Assembly (NCBI RefSeq): GCF_015711605.1
Contig: NZ_JABTEZ010000001.1
Coordinates: 1,082,001 to 1,146,000 of the forward strand
Direction of reading: 5' to 3'
Source of the DNA: Planomonospora sp. ID67723
GTDB taxonomy: Bacteria; Actinomycetota; Actinomycetes; Streptosporangiales; Streptosporangiaceae
DNA length: 64,000 bases
The notes beneath the pieces were generated by a model. The model was not told the DNA's origin, ran no database searches, and saw nothing but the letters and a program-made list of their open reading frames with translations. The position numbers were made by a program, and so were the translations under genes. Each line of letters starts with the position of its first letter. Positions within the stretch are counted from its first letter, which is position 1. Below are positions 1-8,560 of this stretch, piece by piece.

Positions 1-1290
1 CAGGACTTCCTCTTCGCCTGCGCCGCCTATCCCGAGGAGGAGCCCTTCGCCACCGAGGTGGCGGCCGAGGCCCGTGAGCACGTCACCCGGCTGTCGTGGC
101 GGCCCTCCCTGGTGCTGTGGTGCGGCAACAACGAGAACATCGAGGGCCACGCCGACTGGGGCTGGCAGGCGGAACTGGAGGGGCGCACCTGGGGTGCGGG
201 CTTCTACTACGAGCTGCTCCCCTCGATCGTCGCCGAGCTCGACCCCACCCGCCCCTACTGGCCGGGCAGTCCCTACTCCGGCGCGCCCGACCTGCCGCCC
301 AACGACCCCGCGCGGGGCACCGTCCACATCTGGGACGTGTGGAACCGTGAGGACTACACGCACTACGCGGCCTACCGGCCCCGTTTCGTGGCCGAGTTCG
401 GCTTCCAGGGCCCACCGGCCCACGCCACCCTGCGACGGGCCGTCGGCGGCGAGCTGTCCGCCGGCTCCCCGCTGCTGCGCCAGCACCAGAAGGCCGCCGA
501 CGGCGACGCCAAGCTGCTGCGCGGACTGGGCGAGCACCTGCCCCGGCCGCGCGACTTCGACGACTGGCACTACTTCACCCAGCTCAACCAGGCGCGCGCG
601 GTGACCTTCGGCATCGAGCGGTTCCGCGCGCTCGCGCCGTACTGCGCGGGCACCGTCGTGTGGCAGCTCAACGACTGCTGGCCGGTCGTCTCCTGGGCCG
701 CCGTCGACGGCGACGGACGGCGCAAGCCGCTGTGGTACGCGCTGCGCCGCGTCTACGCCGACCGCCTGCTCACGATCCAGGACGGGGCCGTCACGGTGGT
801 CAACGACTCGTCCGGCGGCTGGGCCGGGGAGCTCGAACTGGTGCGGACGGACCTGGCCGGCACGCCCCTCGCCAAGGAGGCCGTCCGGGTCGACGTGGCG
901 CCCCGCTCCACGGCGGTGGTCCGGCTGCCCGCCGCCGTCGCGGCACCGGGCGACCCGGTCGCCGAGCTGATCGTCGCCCGCCTGGACGGGGAGCGCGCGC
1001 TGCGGTTCTTCGCGGAGGACACGCGGGTGGCCTTTCCCGCGGCCGCGTACGACACGGAGGTGACCCCGTCCGGCGACGGGCTGACCGTCACCGTCACCGC
1101 CCGGACCGTGGTGCGGGAGCTCGCGCTCTTCCCCGACCGCCTCGACCCCGCCGCCGTCGTCGACGACATGCTGGTCACCCTGCTTCCCGGTGAGAGCGCC
1201 ACCTTCCGCGTCGTCACGGAGCACGAGCTCGACCCGGCCGCGCTGGTGAGCCGTCCGGTGCTGCGGTGCGTGAACGAGGCACGGCCGTGA
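1..1290 (+). CDS. Beta-mannosidase, GH2 family (5' truncated by window edge)
   Basis: The C-terminal 429 residues of a glycoside hydrolase family 2 enzyme; the frame is open from base 1, so the N-terminus lies off the left edge. The segment LVLWCGNNEN carries the NE pair in which Glu is the GH2 acid/base, and PRFVAEFGFQ carries the probable nucleophile Glu. The Ig-like C-terminal domain of mannosidases follows (about residues 260-429). In this family the enzyme removes non-reducing beta-mannose from manno-oligosaccharides or N-glycan cores. It has no visible signal, though the true N-terminus is missing. The stop overlaps the start of the next gene (GTGA), and a sugar kinase and mannose-6-phosphate isomerase follow, so the operon would turn mannosides into fructose-6-phosphate. 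Beta-mannosidase is favoured over other GH2 activities because of this context. Confidence 0.88.
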   Translation, partial: QDFLFACAAYPEEEPFATEVAAEAREHVTRLSWRPSLVLWCGNNENIEGHADWGWQAELEGRTWGAGFYYELLPSIVAELDPTRPYWPGSPYSGAPDLPPNDPARGTVHIWDVWNREDYTHYAAYRPRFVAEFGFQGPPAHATLRRAVGGELSAGSPLLRQHQKAADGDAKLLRGLGEHLPRPRDFDDWHYFTQLNQARAVTFGIERFRALAPYCAGTVVWQLNDCWPVVSWAAVDGDGRRKPLWYALRRVYADRLLTIQDGAVTVVNDSSGGWAGELELVRTDLAGTPLAKEAVRVDVAPRSTAVVRLPAAVAAPGDPVAELIVARLDGERALRFFAEDTRVAFPAAAYDTEVTPSGDGLTVTVTARTVVRELALFPDRLDPAAVVDDMLVTLLPGESATFRVVTEHELDPAALVSRPVLRCVNEARP

Positions 1291-2222
1291 TCGCCCTGGC
1301 CGTGGACATCGGCGGCACCAAGTTCGCGGCGGCGGCGATCGACGCCGGCGGCGTCGTGCACGCCCGGGCCGAGATCCCCCTGAGCGGTTCCGGTCCGGCG
1401 GAGCAGACGCTGCACGACGTGGTCGCCGAGATCACCGCGCGCGTGCCGGTCGGCCGTATCGAAGGGATCGGCGTGGGCTCGGCGGGCCCGCTCGACCCCG
1501 TGGCGGGCACGGTCAGCCCGGTCAACATCCCGGGCTGGCGGGGCTTCCCGCTGACCGGGACCCTGGAGCGCATGCTGCCCGGCCGTCCGGTACGGCTGGC
1601 GGGCGACGGGCAGTGCATGGCGCTCGGCGAGTGGTGGCGCGGGTCGCCCGGTTCGGCGCCGTCCCGGGCGATGCTCGGCATGGTCGTCTCCACCGGCGTC
1701 GGCGGGGGATTCGTCTTCGACGGCGCGCCGTACCTCGGTCAGAGCGGCAACGCCGGGCACATCGGCCACATCACCGTGGACCCGGGCGGTTCCCCGTGCC
1801 CGTGCGGTGCGATCGGATGCGTCGAGACGATCGCCAGCGGCCCGAGCATGGTGCGCTGGGCCCGCGACCACGGATGGGCCGGAGACGACGCCAAGGCGCT
1901 CGCCGCCGCGGCCGCCGCCGGCGACGCCGTCGCGAACCTGGCCTTCCGGCGTGCCGCCGGCGCGCTGGCGATCGCGATCCTCACCTCGGCCGCGTTGTTC
2001 GACCTCGACCGCGTCGTCATCGGAGGAGGCGTGGCCGCCGCGGGCCCGACCCTGTTCGACCCGCTCCGGCAGGCGATCGGCGAGAACACCGGTCTCGGCT
2101 TCCTGCGCCGTCTGCGGGTGGATCCCACCCGCCTGGGACGCGACGCCGGCCTGCTCGGCGCCGCGGCCCTCGTCCTGCTCCAGGACACCCGGAACCTTCC
2201 GCCCCGATCGCATCCGCGCTGA
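1287..2222 (+). CDS. ROK-family sugar kinase (probable manno-/glucokinase)
   Basis: A 311-residue ROK kinase. It starts with the phosphate-binding motif DIGGTKFA close to the N-terminus and has the ROK zinc-binding signature CPCGAIGCVE near residue 170, followed by a GGGVAAAG-type ATP-site loop. There is no N-terminal helix-turn-helix, so it is a kinase and not a ROK repressor. I chose the GTG at 1287 because it overlaps the upstream stop as GTGA; an in-frame GTG at 1266 would add seven residues inside the mannosidase. Placed between a beta-mannosidase and manA, the likely reaction is ATP-dependent phosphorylation of mannose (or glucose/fructose) at C6. The exact hexose cannot be read from sequence. 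Confidence 0.85.
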   Translation: MIALAVDIGGTKFAAAAIDAGGVVHARAEIPLSGSGPAEQTLHDVVAEITARVPVGRIEGIGVGSAGPLDPVAGTVSPVNIPGWRGFPLTGTLERMLPGRPVRLAGDGQCMALGEWWRGSPGSAPSRAMLGMVVSTGVGGGFVFDGAPYLGQSGNAGHIGHITVDPGGSPCPCGAIGCVETIASGPSMVRWARDHGWAGDDAKALAAAAAAGDAVANLAFRRAAGALAIAILTSAALFDLDRVVIGGGVAAAGPTLFDPLRQAIGENTGLGFLRRLRVDPTRLGRDAGLLGAAALVLLQDTRNLPPRSHPR

Positions 2223-2281
2223 ACGCGCCCGGGACCGGGCGTCGCGCTCGCGGGACACCCGGTCCCGGTCAAGGAGCCCAC

Positions 2282-3391
2282 ATGCATCTTCTGGACAATC
2301 CCATCAAGAACTACGCCTGGGGGTCGCGGACGGACATCGCCACGCTCACCGGCAGGCCTGTCCCCGCCTCGGTGCTCGAAGCCGAGATGTGGTTCGGCGC
2401 CCACCCCTCCGGCTCGTCGTCGCTCGCGGGAAGCGGCCGTTCCCTGGTGGAGGCCATCGCCGCCGACCCGCTCGGCCAGCTCGGCGCCACGACGCTGGAG
2501 CGGTACGGGGAACGCCTGCCGTACCTGATGAAGCTCATCTCGGTGGCGGAACCGCTGTCCCTGCAGGCGCACCCCTCGGCGGACCAGGCCGCCGAGGGCC
2601 ATCGGCGGGGCGTCTACGGTGATCCATGGCCGAAGCCCGAGCTGGTGTGCGCGCTCACGCCGTTCACGGCCCTGGCCGGGTTCCGTCCCGCCGCGCAGGC
2701 CGCGATGCTCGTGGGCCGGCTCGGCGTACCCGAACTGGACGAGGTGGTGGAGTCGCTGGAGGCCGGGACGGTCCGTGAGGGCCTGCGCCGGCTGCTCGGC
2801 AGGCGCCCGCTCGGCGAGCGGGTGGCGTGGGCGGCCTCCGCCGTCCACCACCCCGACTACGCCCTGGTCGCACGGCTCGCCCGGCGCCACCCGGGTGACC
2901 CCGCGTGCCTGGCGCCGCTCCTGCTGCAGCGGTACGAGCTGGAGCCCGGCCAGGCGCTGTTCCTGGGCGCCGGCGTCCTGCACTGCTACATCGGCGGATT
3001 CGGCGTGGAGATCATGGCCGGCTCCGACAACGTCGTGCGCGCGGGGCTCACCGGCAAGCCCGTCGACGAGGACGAGCTCGTGCGCATCGTCGAGCCCGCA
3101 ACCCCTGCCCTGCGCGTGGCGCCGTCCGCGGACGGTGAGTACGAGACGCCGGCACCGGAGTTCCGGCTCAGCCGCATCAGGCGTGGCGGCGCTCGCGAGT
3201 TGGCGGGCGGGGTCCCGCGGATCCTGCTGTGCACCGAAGGGACGGCTCAGGCCGGATCCCTCCGGCTGCGGCAAGGGCAGTCGATCTTCGTCCCGGCGGG
3301 GGAACCGGCCTTCACGGTGAGCGCCGACGGTGAGCTCTTCTGCGCGGAACCGGGAGGCCCCGACCCGGCGGCCCGTCCTCGGGCGCGCTGA
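2282..3391 (+). CDS. manA: Mannose-6-phosphate isomerase, type I
   Basis: A 369-residue cupin-fold phosphomannose isomerase that interconverts mannose-6-phosphate and fructose-6-phosphate. The N-terminus LLDNPIKNYAWGSRT, the SLQAHPSADQ segment (Gln and His zinc ligands), PKPELVCAL (Glu ligand) and VLHCYIGGFGVEIM (His ligand) are all family hallmarks. The ATG at 2282 follows an AAGGAG ribosome site at a good distance. The length is normal for actinobacterial type I enzymes. It closes the mannoside operon, about 60 nt after the ROK kinase. In actinomycetes this activity also supplies mannose-6-phosphate for GDP-mannose, so a biosynthetic role is possible too. Confidence 0.93.
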   Translation: MHLLDNPIKNYAWGSRTDIATLTGRPVPASVLEAEMWFGAHPSGSSSLAGSGRSLVEAIAADPLGQLGATTLERYGERLPYLMKLISVAEPLSLQAHPSADQAAEGHRRGVYGDPWPKPELVCALTPFTALAGFRPAAQAAMLVGRLGVPELDEVVESLEAGTVREGLRRLLGRRPLGERVAWAASAVHHPDYALVARLARRHPGDPACLAPLLLQRYELEPGQALFLGAGVLHCYIGGFGVEIMAGSDNVVRAGLTGKPVDEDELVRIVEPATPALRVAPSADGEYETPAPEFRLSRIRRGGARELAGGVPRILLCTEGTAQAGSLRLRQGQSIFVPAGEPAFTVSADGELFCAEPGGPDPAARPRAR

Positions 3392-3398
3392 ACGGAGG

Positions 3399-3662
3399 TC
3401 ACGCGTCCACGGCACGCGACCCGGAGGACGCGGCCGTCCCGTCCTGGTCCTCGGGGTACTGGAAGACGTCGTCGAGCGGTACCCCGAACGCCCGCGCGAT
3501 CTGGAACGCCATCTCCAGGGACGGGGAGTAGCGCCCCTGCTCGATGGCGATGACGGTCTGGCGGGTGACGCCGACGCGCCTGGCCAGCTCGGCCTGGGTC
3601 ATCTCGTCGTGCGCGAACCGCAGGGCGCGGATCCGGTTGGTGACGCGGGTGGGCTTACCCAT
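3399..3662 (-). CDS. XRE-family small HTH regulator
   Basis: An 87-residue protein that is almost only a helix-turn-helix domain: MTQAELARRVGVTRQTVIAI (about residues 21-40) is a classic Cro/C1-type HTH, followed by the fourth helix and a short acidic tail. Such YozG-like regulators usually sit beside a small multi-spanning membrane protein, as here. The start overlaps the end of the upstream membrane-protein gene by 8 nt, so the two are probably translationally coupled. The inverted repeat at 4192-4211 in the shared promoter is a candidate operator. Its target beyond its own operon is unknown. The 3' end lies only 7 nt from the stop of the convergent manA. Confidence 0.82.
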   Translation of the reverse strand: MGKPTRVTNRIRALRFAHDEMTQAELARRVGVTRQTVIAIEQGRYSPSLEMAFQIARAFGVPLDDVFQYPEDQDGTAASSGSRAVDA

Positions 3663-4134
3663 GGAACGCCCCGCGGTAGGCGCGGATCTTCATGACCGCA
3701 CCCCACGTCGCGCCGACGGCGCCGATGAGGAACAAAGCGTTGCCGATCCAGAAGTGGTCCACCTCGAGCATCGCGAGCGCGAGCACCACCGCGGCGCCGA
3801 AGGCGGTGATCGCCTGGGCGACGCGGTCGCCGTAGCGCTCGATCTGCCGGTCGCGCACGTCCGACTCGACCCGGTGGTCCCGGGCGGCGACGGCCAGCAC
3901 GATCGAGCCGACGATGCCGCCGGCGATCGTCGCGCCGATCGCCCACAACATCGGCACCGTCCAGGACACCTCCGCCGCGGGCCGCTCGAACAGGTGGGGG
4001 ACGACCACGCCGAAGTACGCGAGCGAGGTGACGGGCACGAGGACGGCGTACAGCCAGGTGTTGCGCTCCGCGTAGGTCATGGCGACGCGATCGTCGTCGG
4101 CCTCGGATGCGGGGCGGCGCTCTTCGCGCGACAT
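3655..4134 (-). CDS. Four-TM small membrane protein paired with XRE regulator
   Basis: A 159-residue protein with four predicted membrane spans, at roughly residues 23-46, 60-85, 105-125 and 128-150, and a charged cytoplasmic N-terminus (SREERRPASEADD). I chose the ATG at 4134 because GGGGAGAAGCG lies just upstream; an upstream in-frame ATG would add ten residues without a ribosome site. It looks like the DUF2178-type partner of YozG-like regulators, which are sometimes thought to work as a membrane-sensor/regulator pair. That functional link is inference. No catalytic motif is visible. Confidence 0.78.
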   Translation of the reverse strand: MSREERRPASEADDDRVAMTYAERNTWLYAVLVPVTSLAYFGVVVPHLFERPAAEVSWTVPMLWAIGATIAGGIVGSIVLAVAARDHRVESDVRDRQIERYGDRVAQAITAFGAAVVLALAMLEVDHFWIGNALFLIGAVGATWGAVMKIRAYRGAFHG

Positions 4135-4169
4135 CGCTTCTCCCCTGTCAAGGATTGCCGGCACAGGTC

Positions 4170-4198
4170 AATGTATGGCACAGCTTACATCATGTCTA
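4170..4198 (-). promoter_or_regulatory. Probable promoter of the membrane protein/XRE operon
   Basis: On the minus strand TAGACA (4193-4198) and TACATT (4170-4175) are separated by 17 nt, which fits a vegetative sigma-70-type promoter about 36 nt upstream of the ATG at 4134. Confidence 0.5.
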
Positions 4199-4211
4199 TG
4201 TTTATTGACAT
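4192..4211. promoter_or_regulatory. Inverted repeat overlapping the -35, candidate XRE operator
   Basis: ATGTC (4192-4196) and GACAT (4207-4211) form an inverted repeat with a 10-nt AT-rich spacer. It overlaps the proposed -35 box, as expected for a repressor site used by the adjacent XRE protein. Confidence 0.4.
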
Positions 4212-4332
4212 TTCCTCGGCGGGTGGCAGGAGTCCGGTGTGACGCTTCCCTGGTCGCCGCCCGGCGGGGAGGCCGGTTCCCGCCGGACCGCCGCGGGCTT
4301 GTCCGGCCGGGCGCGCGTGGCTATGGTCATTA

Positions 4333-4357
4333 AGTGTACGGAACGGTTTCGTACACT
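4333..4357. promoter_or_regulatory. Inverted repeat before SDR/TetR operon, candidate TetR operator
   Basis: Perfect 8-nt half-sites AGTGTACG and CGTACACT flank a 9-nt spacer. The site ends 17 nt before the start codon of the SDR gene. The downstream TetR gene in the same operon is the obvious candidate ligand-controlled repressor for it. Confidence 0.6.
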
Positions 4358-4374
4358 CGAAGTGGAGGTGCGGG

Positions 4375-5307
4375 ATGGCGCGCTGGACTGCCGCGGAGAT
4401 CCCTGATCTGAGCGGGCGGAATGCAGTGGTCACCGGAGCCAGCGAGGGAGTGGGTCTCCACACCGCGCTCGAACTGGCCCGGCGCGGCGCCCGCGTCGTG
4501 CTCGGGAGCCGGGACCGGGGCAAGGGCGAGGCCGCGGCGGCGCGGATCCGCGCGGAGACCGGCGGGGAGTCCGCCGAGTGGCTCCCGCTCGACCTGGGGG
4601 ATCTCGCCTCGGTCGGCCGGTTCGCGGAGGGCGTCTCCGCCGCGGATGACGGGCTCGACCTGCTGGTCAACAACGGGGGTGTGATGGCGCTGCCCCGGCA
4701 GCTGACCGCGGACGGGTTCGAGCGCCAGTTCGGCGTCAACCACCTAGGGCACTTCGCGCTCACCGGGCTGCTGCTGCCGGAACTGCTCTCCCGGCCCGGC
4801 GCCCGGGTGGTGACCGTGACCAGCGGGCTGCACCGCTCGGGGCGGATGGACTTCGACGACCTGATGGGAGAGCGCCGTTACGGTCGATTCCGGGCCTACA
4901 CGCAGTCGAAACTGGCGAACGTGCTCTTCGCCCTGGAGCTTCACCGGCGCGTCACGGCCGCGGGCGCGACCCTGGTCAGCGCCGTCGCCCACCCCGGGGT
5001 CGCCCGCACCGGCCTGGCCCGGAACGGCAGCCGCCTGCGGGGGCTGCTGGTCGCCCTGGTCAAGCTGCCGGCCCAGTCGGCCGCCATGGGCGCGCTGCCG
5101 TCGTTGTACGCCGCCACCGCCCCCGGCGTCGCCGGCGGAGAGGCGTTCGGCCCGGATGGGTTCGCCGAGCGGCGGGGACACCCCACCCGGATCCGCCCGG
5201 CCGCCCAGGCGTACGACCGGGTCGCGGCGCGCCGGCTGTGGGAGATGTCCGAGGAGCTGACCGGAGTACGCTTCTCTGCGTTCGATCGGGGCGAGGTGCG
5301 CCCCTGA
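4375..5307 (+). CDS. Short-chain dehydrogenase/reductase
   Basis: A 310-residue classical SDR oxidoreductase. The Rossmann motif VVTGASEGVG (about residues 15-24) binds NAD(P), VNNGGVMA is the NNAG-type motif with Ala changed to Gly, and YTQSK gives the catalytic Tyr-x-x-x-Lys. The length and a long C-terminal part resemble the retinol dehydrogenase/WW-oxidoreductase-like group. The ATG follows AGGTG. A TetR gene starts 39 nt downstream on the same strand, and a strong inverted repeat lies just upstream, so the gene is probably induced when its TetR releases a ligand. The substrate is unknown; detoxification of a carbonyl compound is a guess. Confidence 0.87.
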   Translation: MARWTAAEIPDLSGRNAVVTGASEGVGLHTALELARRGARVVLGSRDRGKGEAAAARIRAETGGESAEWLPLDLGDLASVGRFAEGVSAADDGLDLLVNNGGVMALPRQLTADGFERQFGVNHLGHFALTGLLLPELLSRPGARVVTVTSGLHRSGRMDFDDLMGERRYGRFRAYTQSKLANVLFALELHRRVTAAGATLVSAVAHPGVARTGLARNGSRLRGLLVALVKLPAQSAAMGALPSLYAATAPGVAGGEAFGPDGFAERRGHPTRIRPAAQAYDRVAARRLWEMSEELTGVRFSAFDRGEVRP

Positions 5308-5346
5308 TCCCCGTCCGCGGGCGGACCGGACGTAGGAGGACCCAGG

Positions 5347-5955
5347 ATGGCGGCACGGGCATCCGGCCGGGCGCCGGACGGCACGGGTTCCGCGCGGAAC
5401 CTCAACCCCGGGCGGGAACGGGCGATCCTGGACGCCACCTTGGAGCTCCTGGCGGAGGTCGGCTACGACCGGATGTCCATCGACCAGGTGGCCCGCCTGG
5501 CCCGGGCCAGCAAGGCGACCATCTACCGTCGCTGGGCGGGGAAGGCCGAGATGGTCGCCGCCGCCATGCACGGGCTGGTGGTGGAGCACCAGCCGCTGCC
5601 CGACACCGGGACCCTGCGCGGCGACCTGGCCGCGGGGCTGTCGGTGTTCTGCCGGATCTACGAGCGCAAGCACGCCATCGTGCTCGGCCTGCTTCCGGCC
5701 ATCCGCAGCGACCCGGCACTCGGACGGCTGCTCCACGAGCACATGCTGAAGTCCGGCGCGGACGAGGTGGTCGAGCTGCTGGACCGCGCCCGGGCGCGCG
5801 GGGAACTCGGCGGCGGGCCCGGCGTGACGGTGCTCGTCGAGGTCACCAAGGCCCTGCTCTGGCACCGGCTGCTGCTGACCGGCGAGGCGCTCGACGAGGG
5901 GTTCGTCACCCGCACCGTGGACGAGATCCTCCTGCCCCTGCTCCGGGCGGGATGA
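5347..5955 (+). CDS. TetR-family transcriptional repressor
   Basis: A 202-residue TetR protein. The N-terminal HTH runs from about residue 20 to 66 with the typical core ATLELLAEVGYDRMSIDQVA followed by KATIYRRWAGK. The C-terminal ligand domain has the length of the TetR_C_11-like group. A GTAGGAGGA ribosome site precedes the ATG. It follows the SDR gene with a 39-nt gap, so both are probably in one operon under the inverted repeat at 4333-4357. Ligand unknown. Confidence 0.88.
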   Translation: MAARASGRAPDGTGSARNLNPGRERAILDATLELLAEVGYDRMSIDQVARLARASKATIYRRWAGKAEMVAAAMHGLVVEHQPLPDTGTLRGDLAAGLSVFCRIYERKHAIVLGLLPAIRSDPALGRLLHEHMLKSGADEVVELLDRARARGELGGGPGVTVLVEVTKALLWHRLLLTGEALDEGFVTRTVDEILLPLLRAG

Positions 5956-6122
5956 GGCGGTCGCCGGGGCGGCCGCACCGGCGATCCTGTGACCGCGCCG
6001 GTGCACGGGGGATGGCCGGAGATTCCGGCGGAAGGGGAGAGCTCGATCGTCGATCAAGGAAAGAACCTTGCCGCATTGCTCCGTACCGTTCTCTTGTAAC
6101 CCGAACGAGCGGAGGGATCCCC

Positions 6123-6944
6123 ATGACGATTCTTGTGACCGGAGCGACCGGAACCGTCGGCCGTCACGTGGTCGGCGAACTCATCCGCGCCGGTCAGCGG
6201 GTGCGCGCGCTGACCCGTAACCCGGCCGGTGCGAACCTTCCCGCCGGAGTGGAGGTCGTGGCGGGCGATCTCACCCTGACCGACAGCCTCGTGCCCGCGC
6301 TGGACGGCGTCACCGCGGTCCATCTGATCACCTTCGGCGGGGACGACTACGGGGTGCTGCGCAACGGCCGGGAGATCGTCGAGCTGCTGACCGAGACCGG
6401 GGTGCGCAAGGTCACGGTCCTGGGCGGCTGGGACGAGGGGACGCTGGAGCCGGCCGTACGGGCCGGCAGCCTGGCCTGGACCTTCGTCTACCCGACGGAG
6501 TTCATGTCCAACGCGATGGGGTGGGCCGGGAGCATCCGGGCCGAAGGGGTGGTGCGCGAGCCCTTCGGCGACGCGACCACCGCCATGGTCCACGAGGCCG
6601 ACATCGGGGCCGTGGCGGCCACGGCGCTGATGGAGGACGGCCACGCGGGTCTCACCTACGCCCTGACCGGTCCCGAGAGGCTGTCCACGCGCGACAAGGT
6701 CCGCATCCTCGGCGAGGCGGTCGGCAGGGAGATCGAGTTCGTCGAGCTCACCGTGGAGCAGGCACGGGAGAAGATGGCGGCCGAGGGGCAGCCGGAAGAG
6801 ATGATCGAGTTCCTCCTCGACGTCTTCGGCAACGTGCCGGAAGAGGCCAACACCGTCAACTCCACCATCGAGAAGGTCACCGGCCGCCCGGCACGCACGT
6901 TCGCCCAGTGGGCCGCCGAGCACGCCGACGCCTTCCGGGCCTGA
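6123..6944 (+). CDS. NmrA-like NAD(P)-binding oxidoreductase
   Basis: A 273-residue atypical SDR of the NmrA/HSCARG-like type. It opens with ILVTGATGTVGRHVV, the GxxGxxG nucleotide-binding loop, and lacks the YxxxK catalytic pair of classical SDRs. The middle (TVLGGWDEG...FVYPTEFMSNAM) matches NAD(P)H-binding proteins that act as redox sensors or quinone-type reductases. The ATG follows GCGGAGGG. It stands alone, with 167 nt to the TetR gene before it and a strong hairpin after it. Regulatory sensor versus enzyme cannot be settled from sequence. Confidence 0.82.
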   Translation: MTILVTGATGTVGRHVVGELIRAGQRVRALTRNPAGANLPAGVEVVAGDLTLTDSLVPALDGVTAVHLITFGGDDYGVLRNGREIVELLTETGVRKVTVLGGWDEGTLEPAVRAGSLAWTFVYPTEFMSNAMGWAGSIRAEGVVREPFGDATTAMVHEADIGAVAATALMEDGHAGLTYALTGPERLSTRDKVRILGEAVGREIEFVELTVEQAREKMAAEGQPEEMIEFLLDVFGNVPEEANTVNSTIEKVTGRPARTFAQWAAEHADAFRA

Positions 6945-6953
6945 CCGGGTGAC

Positions 6954-6979
6954 GGGCGCCCGCCGCGGGGCGGGCGCCC
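6954..6979. terminator. Terminator-like hairpin after the NmrA gene
   Basis: An 11-bp perfect GC stem (GGGCGCCCGCC with GGCGGGCGCCC) with a 4-nt loop begins 9 nt after the stop codon. There is no U-run, which is usual in actinobacteria. Confidence 0.7.
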
Positions 6980-7058
6980 GCGCGGGACGAGGGCACCGGC
7001 GGGAACCGCCCGGCACTGGCTAGGATCGGGGCACACGAGCCTGTTCCGACGGAGGACG

Positions 7059-7901
7059 GTGACCGAGCACCCGCGCCCGGAGGGCCGCCCGCGCAGTTCC
7101 CTCGCGGCGGCCGGGACCGCGCTGTCCCGGCTCGGGCGCCTGCGCGACCTGCCGGTCATCCTGATGCTGGTGTGGGTGGGCTGGCTGGCCGTCCCGTGGC
7201 CGTCCAGCGGTCTCGCCCAGGCCCGCGGTACGGCCGGCCAGTCCCTGAGCACGGACGCCCCGGCATGGGCGGGGACGCAGAGGACCGGTCTCCCGGGGCG
7301 GGCAGACCTGCAGGAGCTGATCGACGCGGAGCGGGCACGCATCGCCGGTGAGGTGCACGACGTCGCCGGGCACGGCTTCGCGACCATCGCCATGCAGGCC
7401 GGGATCGCCCTGCTCATGCTCGACGAGCGGCCCGACCGGGTCCGCGAGTCGCTGGAGGCGATCCGCTCGACCAGCGCGCAGGCGCTCGGCCGGCTCCGTT
7501 CCGCGCTCGACCTCATCGACGGACCTCAGAGCGCCGACCACGATCTGTCCCGGCTGATCGACGGAGTGCGCGCGGCGGGGCTGCCCGTCGACGTGGAACC
7601 CGCCGAGCCGGTCGTCCCCGCCCGTCTCGAAGGCGCGGTCTACCGGGTCGTACGCGAGTCGCTGACCAACGTCCTGCGGCATGCCGGCCCGACCAGGGCC
7701 CTGGTGCGCGCCACCGGTGACCCGCGCCAGTTCGTCCTGGAGGTCGCCGACCGGGGGAGCGGCCCGTCAGGTACGGCCGAGGGACGGGGGATGGCCGGGA
7801 TGCGGGCCCGGGTGGCGGAGGCCGGCGGCACCTTCAGCGCGGGCCCCCGCGAGGGCGGCGGTTTCCGCGTCGTGGCGCGTTTCCCCGCGGACGGCGCATG
7901 A
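7059..7901 (+). CDS. NarL-type sensor histidine kinase
   Basis: A 280-residue HisKA_3 histidine kinase. One hydrophobic segment (about residues 28-45, LPVILMLVWVGWLAV) could anchor it in the membrane, and there is almost no extracellular domain. The dimerisation/phosphoacceptor motif RARIAGEVHDVAGHGFATIA has its His near residue 99, and the HATPase domain (ESLTNVLRHAG, GRGMAGMRARV) fills the C-terminal half. The GTG start follows GGAGG. The short N-terminus suggests it senses an intramembrane or cytoplasmic cue. It overlaps the response regulator by ATGA, so the pair is translationally coupled. Confidence 0.88.
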   Translation: MTEHPRPEGRPRSSLAAAGTALSRLGRLRDLPVILMLVWVGWLAVPWPSSGLAQARGTAGQSLSTDAPAWAGTQRTGLPGRADLQELIDAERARIAGEVHDVAGHGFATIAMQAGIALLMLDERPDRVRESLEAIRSTSAQALGRLRSALDLIDGPQSADHDLSRLIDGVRAAGLPVDVEPAEPVVPARLEGAVYRVVRESLTNVLRHAGPTRALVRATGDPRQFVLEVADRGSGPSGTAEGRGMAGMRARVAEAGGTFSAGPREGGGFRVVARFPADGA

Positions 7902-8560
7902 GCGCCGCGCCGGGTGCGATCCGGGTGGCTCTCGCCGACGACCAGGCCGTCGTGCGCATGGGGCTCAGGGCCCTCATCGACCGCGAGCCCGATCTGGAGT
8001 TCGCCGGTGAGGCCGCCGACGGCGCCGCGGCCCTCCGGCTCCTGGGCGAGACCCGGCCGGACGTCCTCCTGCTCGACATCCGCATGCCCGGCATGGACGG
8101 CATCGACACGCTGCGGGCCATCGCCGCCGACCCCGCGCTCGGCACCCGGGTGATCGTCGTCACCACCTTCGAGGTCGACCGGTACGTCTTCGCCGCGCTC
8201 CAGGCCGGAGCCAGCGGGTTCGTCCTCAAGGACAGCGCCCCCGAGGAGCTCGCCCACGCGATCCGGGTCGTCGCGTCGGGGGAGGCGCTGCTCTCGCCCT
8301 CCGTCACCAGGAAGGTCATCGGCCTGTTCGGCCGTCACGACGTCGCCCCGGTCGAGGGGCTCGACACCCTCACCCCCCGGGAGCGCGAGATGGTCGCCTG
8401 GGTGGCCACCGGCCGGTCGAACGACGAGATCGCCGCGGAACTGGTCATCAGCCCCGACACGGTCCGCACCCATGTCAGCCGGGCCATGGTCAAGCTGCGC
8501 GCCCGCGACCGCGCCCAGCTGGTCGTCTTCGCGGTCAGGTCCGGGCTCGCGATTCCCTGA
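7898..8560 (+). CDS. NarL/LuxR-family response regulator
   Basis: A 220-residue response regulator. The receiver domain has the phosphoacceptor Asp in VLLLDIRMPGMDG (about residue 58), Thr in VVTTFE and Lys in VLKDSAP. The C-terminal LuxR-type HTH reads LTPREREMVAWVATGRSNDE followed by the recognition helix region. It is the cognate partner of the kinase that overlaps it upstream. Its coding end overlaps the convergent secY gene by 26 nt. Targets are unknown; none of the neighbours is an obvious regulon member. Confidence 0.92.
   Translation: MSAAPGAIRVALADDQAVVRMGLRALIDREPDLEFAGEAADGAAALRLLGETRPDVLLLDIRMPGMDGIDTLRAIAADPALGTRVIVVTTFEVDRYVFAALQAGASGFVLKDSAPEELAHAIRVVASGEALLSPSVTRKVIGLFGRHDVAPVEGLDTLTPREREMVAWVATGRSNDEIAAELVISPDTVRTHVSRAMVKLRARDRAQLVVFAVRSGLAIP

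Noticed and set aside
1613..3391. A 592-residue reading of the manA frame
   Set aside because: The part before 2282 is a shadow of the ROK kinase; the ribosome site and conserved start support the shorter gene.
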